Shown here one piece after another: positions 9,372 through 17,054 of a stretch of 64,000 nt of DNA. The position numbers were made by a program, and so were the translations under genes. The notes under the pieces are model-generated. The model saw only the letters and a program-made list of their open reading frames with translations. It was not told the origin of the DNA and did not search any database. The stretch is from NCBI GenBank assembly GCA_020636075.1, contig JACJYO010000004.1, forward strand, positions 248,001 to 312,000, read 5' to 3'. The number at the start of each line of letters is the position of its first letter. Within the stretch, counting starts at the first letter, position 1. This DNA is from Lewinellaceae bacterium (GTDB lineage Bacteria; Bacteroidota; Bacteroidia; Chitinophagales; Saprospiraceae).

Positions 9372-9887
9372 ATGGCCATTGCAAAACCATTCAACCTCCA
9401 AAAATGGATCGACGAAAACCGCCACCTGCTCCAACCTCCAGTGGGCAACAAACAACTCTACATCGGGAACGACGATTTTATCGTCATGATCGTCGGGGGG
9501 CCCAATGGCCGCAAAGACTACCACTGGGAGGAAGGCGAAGAATGGTTTTACCAACTTGAAGGCGACATTCAACTCAAGATCATCAACGACGCCGGCAAGC
9601 CCGAAACCATCGATATCCGCGAAGGTGATATGTTCCTGTTGCCTGCCCGGGTACCACACTCTCCGCAGCGGCCGGCCGGCACGGTAGGCCTGGTCATGGA
9701 GCGCACGCGCCACGAAGGGGAGATTGACAAACTGATGTGGTTTTGTGAAAACTGCGGTGAAAAGCTGCACGAAGCGGGGTTTCCGCTTAAGGACATCGGC
9801 ACGCAAATTAAAGCCGCCATTCAGGCGTATGCCGCCGATGAAACAGCGCGCACCTGCAAACATTGCGGGACAGTGATGACGCTCTAA
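9372..9887 (+). CDS. nbaC: 3-hydroxyanthranilate 3,4-dioxygenase
   Basis: Opens the ring of 3-hydroxyanthranilate with O2 to give aminocarboxymuconate semialdehyde, in tryptophan degradation through kynurenine or de novo quinolinate/NAD synthesis. The 171-residue cupin has the expected metal ligands His51 and Glu57 (DYHWEEGEEWFYQ) and His96 (PARVPHSPQR), plus the substrate-contacting Arg47 and Glu110. The C-terminal part carries two Cys-x2-Cys pairs (125/128 and 162/165) that form the rubredoxin-like second iron site of bacterial enzymes. No other kynurenine-pathway gene lies in the window. It converges with rsgA, whose stop is six bases away. Confidence 0.95.
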   Translation: MAIAKPFNLQKWIDENRHLLQPPVGNKQLYIGNDDFIVMIVGGPNGRKDYHWEEGEEWFYQLEGDIQLKIINDAGKPETIDIREGDMFLLPARVPHSPQRPAGTVGLVMERTRHEGEIDKLMWFCENCGEKLHEAGFPLKDIGTQIKAAIQAYAADETARTCKHCGTVMTL

Positions 9888-9893
9888 AGATTT

Positions 9894-10841
9894 TCAAAAC
9901 TCCTTCCAGCGCTCCCAGTAATTCTGGTCTTCCACTTCCTCCAGAATTCCAATGTAATTGTGGTACCGGAGTTCGCTCACTTCACCGCTTTTTACTGCTG
10001 CCCGCACGGCGCAGCCGGGCTCATTACGGTGCAGGCAGGAAGCACCGAATTTGCAGTGTTCCGAGAGTGCAAAAAACTCCCGGTAACTGTGCGACACGTT
10101 TTGTGCATCCTTGTTGTTGAAACCCAGCATTTTGATGCCCGGCGTGTCGATCAGGAAGCCGCCAAAATCGAGCTCCAGCATTTCGGCAAACGTTGTCGTG
10201 TGCTGCCCCTTGCCGGAGTGATCGCTGAGTTCACCGGTGCGCAGCTCCAACTGTGGCTGGATGGCGTTCACCAAACTGCTTTTTCCAACCCCCGACTGTC
10301 CGCTGAGCAGCGTGGTTTTGTCTTTTAACACTGCGGCAAATGCCTCCAGGCCCTTGCGTTCAACCACTGAGGTGGCCAGCACTGTGTAGCCAATTTTTTC
10401 ATAAATTTCCTTCATGGCAAAAAACGTGGCCACATCGTCGTCGTCGTACAAGTCGCCTTTGTTGAATACGATCGTCACAGGAATTTCATGCGGCTCCGTC
10501 ATCAGCAAAAACCGGTCGATAAAACCGGGTTTCAGGTTGGGGTGCACCACGGTTACGATCAGCACGGCCTGATCAATATTTGCCGCCAACAGGTGCAGGT
10601 CATGCTTGCGCCGTGGCGACTGGCGCACCACGTAGTTGCGGCGCGGCAGGATCTGTTTGATCATGCCTTCGCCGGGCTGGCCGGGTTCAATCTCCACCCG
10701 GTCGCCGACGGCTACGGGGTTCGTGAGTGGAATGTCGTCGAGGCGAAATTTCCCTACAATGCGGCATTGCAGCACATCAGCGGTATCATCGATGCGGACG
10801 CTGTACCAACTGCCGGTGGATTTTATTACGGTTCCTGTCAT
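9894..10841 (-). CDS. rsgA: Ribosome small-subunit-dependent GTPase A
   Basis: The 315-residue protein is a circularly permuted GTPase that assists late 30S maturation. An OB-fold precedes the G domain (residues about 1-70). G motifs occur in permuted order: G4 FNKGD, then G1 GQSGVGKSSLVN, then G3 DTPG. The C-terminal zinc site is formed by the Cys/His cluster in HCKFGASCLHRNEPGC. The ATG at 10841 gives the standard N-terminus. Immediately upstream, between positions 10846 and 10868, is a perfect GCCGTCTG palindrome also present upstream of crcB, and then a second inverted repeat. It stands alone on the minus strand. Confidence 0.97.
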   Translation of the reverse strand: MTGTVIKSTGSWYSVRIDDTADVLQCRIVGKFRLDDIPLTNPVAVGDRVEIEPGQPGEGMIKQILPRRNYVVRQSPRRKHDLHLLAANIDQAVLIVTVVHPNLKPGFIDRFLLMTEPHEIPVTIVFNKGDLYDDDDVATFFAMKEIYEKIGYTVLATSVVERKGLEAFAAVLKDKTTLLSGQSGVGKSSLVNAIQPQLELRTGELSDHSGKGQHTTTFAEMLELDFGGFLIDTPGIKMLGFNNKDAQNVSHSYREFFALSEHCKFGASCLHRNEPGCAVRAAVKSGEVSELRYHNYIGILEEVEDQNYWERWKEF

Positions 10842-10845
10842 AGTA

Positions 10846-10868
10846 ACGCCGTCTGGCAGACGGCGTGC
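10846..10868. repeat. GCCGTCTG palindrome, copy 1 (upstream of rsgA)
   Basis: GCCGTCTGGCAGACGGC forms an 8-bp perfect stem with flanking AAC/GT extending it. The same 17 bases, and the bases around them (GTAAC before, GT.CAA after), recur at 58303-58325 upstream of crcB. Here it sits four bases before the rsgA start codon and would be in the rsgA leader. Confidence 0.8.
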
Positions 10869-10886
10869 AAGTTTTATGAAAAAAGC

Positions 10887-10940
10887 GCCTTAGAGCGTGT
10901 TTGGGGCCAGAAAAAATTCCCAAACATGCTCTAAGCATGC
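10887..10940. repeat. Inverted repeat upstream of rsgA
   Basis: CTTAGAGCGTGTTTGGG (about 10889-10905) faces CCCAAACATGCTCTAAG (10919-10935) with one mismatch, spacer 13 bases. Located between the divergently placed 5' region of rsgA and the 3' end of the PorE-like gene (both on the minus strand), so it may act as a terminator-like structure for neither or both; no T run accompanies it. Confidence 0.65.
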
Positions 10941-10994
10941 GCAAATATAGAAGAACAAACGCCAGCATTCGAATACACCGACTGCCAGTCAGTG

Positions 10995-12962
10995 TTACCA
11001 AACAACAAATTCCGTCCGTCGGTTCCGTGCACGACCTTCTGCGGTCTCATTTGTTTCAATCGGCTTGCTTTCGCCAAACCCGACAAACCGCAGGCGCTCC
11101 GCAGCAATACCCTGCCGGATCAAATAATCGTACACTGCTTTTGCGCGGTTTTGGGAAAGTATTTGGTTGGAGGCATCATCGCCCACATTGTCGGTGTGGC
11201 CGCTGATCTGGATACGCAGGGTAGGCGTTTCTTCCAGCAAGCTAACCAGGCGGTTCAACTCGTTCGTAGAGGCAGGCAGCAGTTCCGCCGAGCCTGTTTC
11301 GAAAAATACGTTGCGCAAAACCACCGGGCGGGAAGGTGCAGGCCGGGCTACCGATTCATCCACATTGCCGATGGGTTCCAGCGCGATCTCGAGCAGGAAG
11401 GGTTTTTCAAAAGAGCTGGTTTCCAGCAGGTTGAAATTTTCAGAATGGAACAAATATTTCTCTTTCGATACGTTCAGCGCGTAATCGATGCCTGCCGGCA
11501 AACAAACCAAAAAGGAACCGTCGGGTTTGGTACGGGCTGACACAAAACTCTGTCCTGTTTTCAGGTCGGTGAACTCCACCTCTGCCACCAACGGATTGCC
11601 GGTTGAGGCATCCGTCACCCGGGCTTTGGCGTAGGTGACCGGTTGCGGGCGGGCATGCAGAGGCAAGTCAAACTGGTAAATGTCGATGCCTCCGGCATTG
11701 CCCGGTGGGTTGGCTGCAAAGTAGGCTGTGCGGCCGTCCAGGCTCACGGTGAGCGTCCCTTCCGACTCGCGGGTGTTTACCGGGTAGCCGAGGTTTTGGG
11801 GTTTGCCCCAGCTGCCGTCGGCCTCGCGGCGCACAAAGTACAGGTCGTTTTCGCCCATGCCTGGCAGGCCGTTGGATGTGAAATACAGCGTCTGGCCGTC
11901 GGGGTGGATGAAGGGTGTTTGTTCATCGCCGCGGCTGTTGATTTCGGCGCCGAGGTTTTCCGGGGGTGTCCAGCGGCCGCCTGCCTGCCGGGAGGTAAAC
12001 CAGAGGTCTTTGCCACCCTGGCCGCCCGGACGGGTGCTGCTGAAAAAAATGGTTTTTCCGTCGGGACTGATGCTGGGTTGTGCATCCCAGTCTGCCGAGT
12101 TGATGGCCTTGCTGAACGGTACGGGCTTCGTCCATTCCTTGTTTTTCTGTTGAGACCAGTAGAGGTCGCAGCTGCCCTGAGAGCCGTCGTTGCGGCGGTT
12201 GCAGGCGGTAAACACCAACCAGGATCCATCGGCGCTAATGGTTTCGGCGCCTTCGTTCTGGTAGGTGTTTACGCCCTCCAGGTATTCGGCTTTTCCCCAG
12301 GATCCATCGGGTTGGAGTGTGCTGATGTAAAAATTCTCGTCGTAACCATCCCGCCGGGTGAAGATCATGGTGCTACCATCGGCGGTCAGGGCAGGCAGGT
12401 ATTCGTCGGAGGTGGAGTTTATGCCATCGCCGACAGGTTGCGGATTGAAGGGTACCGGGTTTTTGACAGCTTCGGCAGCAAACAAACAGTTTTCGGCCAG
12501 CCGCTGGGCTTTGTACAGCAGTTCGGCATTCTTTACACCGGACTCCAGAAAATTATCGATGTGGGTGTGTGCTTCCAAAAACTTGTCTTGCCGCCATTCG
12601 GCAAGGGCCAGGTTGAAGGGTACGGAGGGATGAAACGTCGGATTGAGGCGCATTACAGCTTCAAATCCATGCTCGGCTTCTGCCCAATGACCGTTGTCGA
12701 AGTGGGTTTCGGCCCATGCCAGGCGAGCTTCGATAAACAGGGAATCGATGCGAATGGCCTCGTCAAAGGCACGCAACGCACGCGGGGCGTCGCTTTGCAT
12801 CAGGTAGCGCCGGCCATCTTCGTATGCTTTTCGGGCTTTGGCCGTAGTGGTTTCGGCGGTGTTGAATTGTTGGGAAAACAAGGTTGCGGAGCAAAATAAC
12901 AACGCGGCGAGGGCCAGGAATCGGCCTGTAGTAGCGGGGCTAAAAAGGAAGTTTTGATACAT
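10995..12962 (-). CDS. PorE-like OmpA-family protein (TPR, beta-propeller, CRD, OmpA-C)
   Basis: The 655-residue exported protein has four parts in the order known for the T9SS outer-membrane component PorE. Residues about 34-160 hold TPR repeats. About 180-430 hold five PD40/WD40-like blades (repeated ISPDGKTIFFSSTRPGG..DLW pattern). About 435-530 form a carboxypeptidase-regulatory-like domain. The last 110 residues are OmpA-C, with the peptidoglycan-binding ISGHTDNVGDDASN..LS..RA..V..YL pattern. A signal peptide is present (FLALAALLFCSATLFSQ); I see no clear lipobox cysteine. PorE ties the T9SS trans-envelope complex to peptidoglycan. Several PorE-like paralogues are usual in Bacteroidota, so this may not be the core copy. 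Confidence 0.82.
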   Translation of the reverse strand: MYQNFLFSPATTGRFLALAALLFCSATLFSQQFNTAETTTAKARKAYEDGRRYLMQSDAPRALRAFDEAIRIDSLFIEARLAWAETHFDNGHWAEAEHGFEAVMRLNPTFHPSVPFNLALAEWRQDKFLEAHTHIDNFLESGVKNAELLYKAQRLAENCLFAAEAVKNPVPFNPQPVGDGINSTSDEYLPALTADGSTMIFTRRDGYDENFYISTLQPDGSWGKAEYLEGVNTYQNEGAETISADGSWLVFTACNRRNDGSQGSCDLYWSQQKNKEWTKPVPFSKAINSADWDAQPSISPDGKTIFFSSTRPGGQGGKDLWFTSRQAGGRWTPPENLGAEINSRGDEQTPFIHPDGQTLYFTSNGLPGMGENDLYFVRREADGSWGKPQNLGYPVNTRESEGTLTVSLDGRTAYFAANPPGNAGGIDIYQFDLPLHARPQPVTYAKARVTDASTGNPLVAEVEFTDLKTGQSFVSARTKPDGSFLVCLPAGIDYALNVSKEKYLFHSENFNLLETSSFEKPFLLEIALEPIGNVDESVARPAPSRPVVLRNVFFETGSAELLPASTNELNRLVSLLEETPTLRIQISGHTDNVGDDASNQILSQNRAKAVYDYLIRQGIAAERLRFVGFGESKPIETNETAEGRARNRRTEFVVW

Positions 12963-13242
12963 GATTATCCGAATTAAAGAGCAGCTGGTGCGGTAAATTT
13001 TTTCAAATTAGTGTTCTCCGGGCAGCGTTGGTAACCCCGGGTTCTGTTTTTTTTAAGATAAATACAGGATAGGGGGGTGATGAATTAAAAATACAACCGG
13101 ACGGCAAACAAAAAAACTGCGTGGCAAAGCGCTTCAACAGAACGTGAAAAACGGTCTTGTGTTTTGCTATAGGCAACCGATGCAAACTTCGAAACATCAT
13201 CTTTTAATTAACCCAGTTTTTTAACCTGAAATCTTCATAAGT

Positions 13243-13923
13243 ATGACCCACCGTTTTTTAATTGCCGTTGCTTTTTTCCTCAGTTTTACTACCGCCACAA
13301 AAGCCCAATTTTCTGTCGGCGTCTCCGCCGGCGGGAATCTCACGTGCTGGAAATGGTTTTATAATGAGTTAAACCTGGATTTAGGCTATGACCCCGGTCC
13401 GGGGTTTCGGGCCGCCATTTTTACAGAGTATCAGCTATCCCCCGGACTAGCTATTCGGGCTGAACTGGCTAACCAGGTATTCGGCAACCGCCTCAAAGTA
13501 GAAGCCACCGATTCGAATGGTGGACCCACCGGTGAGGTTTCCACCTTGCGCGCATCCTATAACAGTGTGGGTGGAAGTCTGTTGTTGACGTTTTTACCAC
13601 TAAAAAAACTGCCAAATCTGTACGTGCTTGCCGGCCCTGCCTTCGCATATGTGACACACGGCTGGCTGCGATTCCCTGCCGGCTATTTTGAAGGCCGGGA
13701 CAAACCCTGGCGGGAACGCATAAGCCCGGATGATACCCTGGTTCGCCGCGACCAGTGGCTGGCAGAACTTGGTTTGGGCTATGCACATGCATTTGGGGCA
13801 AAAAACCGTGTCGCAGTGGAGTTCCGCTATCAGCATGGCCTGACTGGAATTGCAAGTTCCACGGTTATTGATTCCGGCATTCAAACGGTATTGCTCAGTG
13901 TAGCGTTCCAGCGGAATTTGTAA
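13243..13923 (+). CDS. Outer-membrane beta-barrel protein (PorT/OmpW-like)
   Basis: A 226-residue protein with a signal peptide (to about residue 22, TKAQ) and an eight-strand barrel-like pattern of alternating hydrophobic residues. It begins FSVGVSAGGNLTCWKW and ends in a strand closing with phenylalanine/leucine (VLLSVAFQRNL). It is a paralogue of the product of 14837-15544: both share the opening GVS.GGNL, an AxxFxxxxxSPxLAxRxE segment, the LxxLYxLAGPxxxY strand and the final LxSVxFxR strand. Function is not known; small barrels of this kind are structural or porin-like. Confidence 0.75.
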   Translation: MTHRFLIAVAFFLSFTTATKAQFSVGVSAGGNLTCWKWFYNELNLDLGYDPGPGFRAAIFTEYQLSPGLAIRAELANQVFGNRLKVEATDSNGGPTGEVSTLRASYNSVGGSLLLTFLPLKKLPNLYVLAGPAFAYVTHGWLRFPAGYFEGRDKPWRERISPDDTLVRRDQWLAELGLGYAHAFGAKNRVAVEFRYQHGLTGIASSTVIDSGIQTVLLSVAFQRNL

Positions 13924-13933
13924 GTTTCCCGAA

Positions 13934-14713
13934 TCAATACGCATGCCAGCGCTGCCAGCGTACCACTACCCAGATCAGGATGAGCACCATGCCGGCCAGG
14001 GCGACCGTGCTTACCGGCAGCATGGCTGCTTCGGCGGCGCCTTTTTGTTTGCTAAAAATGCCGAAAAGTGCCCAGGCAACGGCCAGTCCGTGAAAAACGT
14101 TATTGTAGCTCCGAACAATGGTGTTGGTAAGCAGTGTGCCGATGATGATCATGATCACTGCCCAGGTAGCTTCGCTCAAACCAGCGCCTTGCCAGCCAAG
14201 GGAAACAAGCAAAGCCGTTACATTGGCGATCAGGGCGATAGTGATCCAGCCCTGGTAGATGCCAAAGGGTGCGTGTGCCAGCCATTTCCCAAGCGGATCA
14301 GATTTGAAAAAACCAACTTCTGCGTGCGAATTCAGTTGCCACAATGCAACCAATAACAATACCATGATACCCACGGAGAGCAGCACCTGTTGCCAATGCC
14401 AGGCGAACATCCAGGCCATATTCAGCACGCAGGTGGCGGCGAACCAATAACCGGCCTTTTGAACGGCAGGCTCAATGCGGGCGCGTAGTTTGGCGTTGAA
14501 CAGCGATACAAACTGCGCGCCCACCCAAGCCAGCAGCCAAAGGTAGATCACACCCCAAATCGAAAAGGTGAAGCCGGCGGGCGTGAACAGGTTGGGATAC
14601 ATGTTGGATAGTTCGGCGGTGCTTTTGCCATTAAGCGGCAGCGTTACGGCCAGGTAGTTGACGATCAGGACACCGATGAATGCGAGGATATTGAGTAAAA
14701 AAAGCGGACGCAT
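13934..14713 (-). CDS. Tryptophan-rich sensory protein (TspO/MBR-type)
   Basis: The 259-residue inner-membrane protein has about seven to eight hydrophobic helices. It carries the extended Bacteroidota TspO-like signature: LFTPAGFTFSIWGVIYLWLLAW after the first loop, and many tryptophans (CVLNMAWMFAWHWQQ, PFGIYQGWITIALIANVTALL). TspO proteins bind porphyrins and steroids and are thought to act in stress or tetrapyrrole handling. I start at the ATG at 14713 (MRPLFLLNIL); the frame extends 24 codons upstream without a better start. It converges with the barrel gene ending at 13923, ten bases away. Confidence 0.75.
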   Translation of the reverse strand: MRPLFLLNILAFIGVLIVNYLAVTLPLNGKSTAELSNMYPNLFTPAGFTFSIWGVIYLWLLAWVGAQFVSLFNAKLRARIEPAVQKAGYWFAATCVLNMAWMFAWHWQQVLLSVGIMVLLLVALWQLNSHAEVGFFKSDPLGKWLAHAPFGIYQGWITIALIANVTALLVSLGWQGAGLSEATWAVIMIIIGTLLTNTIVRSYNNVFHGLAVAWALFGIFSKQKGAAEAAMLPVSTVALAGMVLILIWVVVRWQRWHAY

Positions 14714-14836
14714 AGGTAGATTCCATTCATTGAATTGCGCTAATATAAGGGGATGCGGAATATTGGCCGGACCGTTGAAGCGCATTTCCAGATTAGAGTA
14801 TCTTTGATAGCATACCTAAAATGTAATTCCTGAAGT

Positions 14837-15544
14837 ATGGCTCTGCGTTACTTAATTCTAATTGTTCTTTTGGCAATTTCCCCTTTTCGTCTCTTCGCTC
14901 AATGGACTTTGGGTGTGTCCGGCGGCGCCAATTTGAGCTTTCGCACCTGGGAAGTGCACGCGGCTTCCGGTAAAACAGGCTACAAGCACACCGCAGGCTG
15001 GAATGTGGCGGCATTTGCCGACCGAATTATTAGTCCCGCGCTGGCCGTTCGCCTTGAATCCGGCACCCGGCTCTGGCGAAACCGGATCACGTACACCTAC
15101 ACTACGCGTAATATATTAGGGAATAACTATACTGTGGAAAATCTGGACGACGAGTCCTATCTGGTTTGGTCAGCCAATTGTATGGCGCGCTTAACTCCCT
15201 TCCAGAACAAAAACCTGTATTTCCTTGCAGGCCCGGAGTTGTCTTATTTCCACCAAGGCATTCAAGGATATTCCAGTAACAAACCTGGCATTTATGATGA
15301 AGTGGTCCCCTGGGTTTGGGTCAACTTCGATAACTACCCAATCCGTCGTGTGTATTATCTGTTCAATTTCGGGTTGGGCAAATCCTTTAAACTCGGCCCG
15401 CACAGCCGCCTGCTGGTGGAATGCCGGTATCAGCGGGGTCCGGAAAATTTGAGCAAAAACGAGCTTATTTCGGGTAAAATGGATGCTTTACAGCTCAGCG
15501 TAGGCTTTGCCCGTGTTTTGGAATCAGGTAAACGCGCTCAATAA
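14837..15544 (+). CDS. Outer-membrane beta-barrel protein, paralogue of 13243-13923
   Basis: The 235-residue protein has a signal peptide (IVLLAISPFRLFAQ) and then WTLGVSGGANLSFRTW. The body has alternating strands and ends with LQLSVGFARVLESGKRAQ. Similarity to the product of 13243-13923 runs the whole length, so the pair arose by duplication, with the TspO-like gene now between them on the other strand. The last 21 bases overlap the end of the convergent gatA gene. Function unknown. Confidence 0.72.
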   Translation: MALRYLILIVLLAISPFRLFAQWTLGVSGGANLSFRTWEVHAASGKTGYKHTAGWNVAAFADRIISPALAVRLESGTRLWRNRITYTYTTRNILGNNYTVENLDDESYLVWSANCMARLTPFQNKNLYFLAGPELSYFHQGIQGYSSNKPGIYDEVVPWVWVNFDNYPIRRVYYLFNFGLGKSFKLGPHSRLLVECRYQRGPENLSKNELISGKMDALQLSVGFARVLESGKRAQ

Positions 15545-16945
15545 TTTCACATCCGCACCCAGCCCGGCTAATAGTTGAACACCCACCGGCAGTCCGTTTT
15601 CAGGATGTGCACCCGCCGGCAAAGCCAGTGCCGGTACACCGGCCAGATTGGCCTGCACCGTGAAAATATCGGCCAGGTACATGGCCACCGGATCGTCCGA
15701 TTTTTCGCCAATGGGCCAGGCTACCGTGGGAGCAACCGGCATGAGCAGAAAATCGTTGCTGCTCAAAATGGCCAGCGTTTGCTCCTGAATAAGCCGGCGC
15801 ACCTGCTGCGCTTTTTGGTAATAGGCGTCGTAGTAGCCGCTGCTCAGCACGAAGGTGCCAAGCAGAATGCGGCGTTTCACTTCATCACTGAAGCCCTCGG
15901 TACGGGTCAGGCGGTAGGTTTCTTCCAGGTTTTTAGCACCCGATGCACGATAACCGTAGCGCACACCGTCGTAGCGGGCCAGGTTGCTGGAGGCTTCGGC
16001 GGTGGTGAGCACGTAGTAGGTGGGCACGAGGTAGTCGAGCATGGTGCCTTCGCCAAGTTTGGGCAACTCAACCGGGATCAATTGGTGCCCGGCCGATTTC
16101 AATTGTTCGATATAGGCCAGAAATACAGCCCGAACACCGGTATCCAACCCCGGGCTATCCAATACCTCCGGAATCCAGGCAATGCGGGAACTTCGCGACT
16201 GGGAACCTGCAATCTGCAACCCGTAATCCGCAACCGTGCTATCAAACGCATCGGGCCCGGCGCACACTTCCAGGAAGCGGGCAATATCGTCCGGATTGTT
16301 GGCCAAAAAACCGATCTGATCAAATGAGGATCCGTAAGCGATGAGGCCATGCCGGGAAATGCAGCCATAGCTCGGTTTAAATCCCCACAAACCACAAAAT
16401 GCTGCGGGCTGGCGGATAGAGCCGCCGGTATCGCTGCCCATTGCCACCAGGCAGGTGTCGGCCTGCACCGATACGGCAGCGCCGCCAGAAGAGCCCCCGG
16501 GCACCCGGTCGGGGGCAGCAGCGTTGCGCACCGGGCCGTATACCGAATTTTCGTTGGAGGAGCCCATGCCAAATTGGTCGCAATTGGTGCGGCCGATGAT
16601 GATGGCGTCTTCGGCTAAAATGCGCTCCACAGCGGTAGCGGAATACAGGGAGGTGAAGCCCTCCAGGATTTTGGACGCCGCTGTAACCTGGTGACCGGCG
16701 TAGCAAATGTTGTCTTTCAAACTGACCACCGCGCCAAACAGCTTGCCGAGAGGCTTTTTTTGGCGAAGCCGCAAATCCAAGGCATCGGCCTGCGCCAACG
16801 CTTCTTCAGCCCAAACCTCGACATAAGCGTTCAGCGATTGGTGCGTTTCAATTTGATCCAAATAATGCTGTACAACCGAGCGAACGCTGGTCGTTCGGGC
16901 GCGAAGTGCAGATTGGAGCGTGGACAGAGAAGTGAATTTGGGCAT
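15524..16945 (-). CDS. gatA: Asp-tRNA(Asn)/Glu-tRNA(Gln) amidotransferase subunit A
   Basis: Glutaminase subunit of the GatCAB complex, which amidates misacylated Glu-tRNA(Gln) or Asp-tRNA(Asn) in the cytosol. The 473-residue protein has the amidase Ser-cisSer-Lys triad: Lys in VSLKDNICYAG, the cis-Ser/nucleophile loop in GGSSGGAAVSV, and MGSDTGGSIRQPAAFCG. I start at the ATG at 16945 (MPKFTSL); an in-frame start nine codons upstream is possible. The C-terminus ends LPVGVQLLAG...LLSAFT, about ten residues shorter than most GatA proteins, because the stop lies inside the end of the convergent barrel gene. GatB and GatC are not in the window. Confidence 0.94.
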   Translation of the reverse strand: MPKFTSLSTLQSALRARTTSVRSVVQHYLDQIETHQSLNAYVEVWAEEALAQADALDLRLRQKKPLGKLFGAVVSLKDNICYAGHQVTAASKILEGFTSLYSATAVERILAEDAIIIGRTNCDQFGMGSSNENSVYGPVRNAAAPDRVPGGSSGGAAVSVQADTCLVAMGSDTGGSIRQPAAFCGLWGFKPSYGCISRHGLIAYGSSFDQIGFLANNPDDIARFLEVCAGPDAFDSTVADYGLQIAGSQSRSSRIAWIPEVLDSPGLDTGVRAVFLAYIEQLKSAGHQLIPVELPKLGEGTMLDYLVPTYYVLTTAEASSNLARYDGVRYGYRASGAKNLEETYRLTRTEGFSDEVKRRILLGTFVLSSGYYDAYYQKAQQVRRLIQEQTLAILSSNDFLLMPVAPTVAWPIGEKSDDPVAMYLADIFTVQANLAGVPALALPAGAHPENGLPVGVQLLAGLGADVKLLSAFT

Positions 16946-17054
16946 GCCTTGCTGGCTGTTGAATGCGGGCAAATTAAAAGCTAATTCTGTTGTTAATTAG
17001 AGCAAAACACAGCGGGATTCAGGCAAGAAGTTTAAATTTATAAAAAAAACTGCC

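Noticed and set aside
11643..12899. A 418-codon plus-strand frame opposite the PorE-like gene
   Set aside because: No recognisable motif, and the minus-strand frame has four clear domains.
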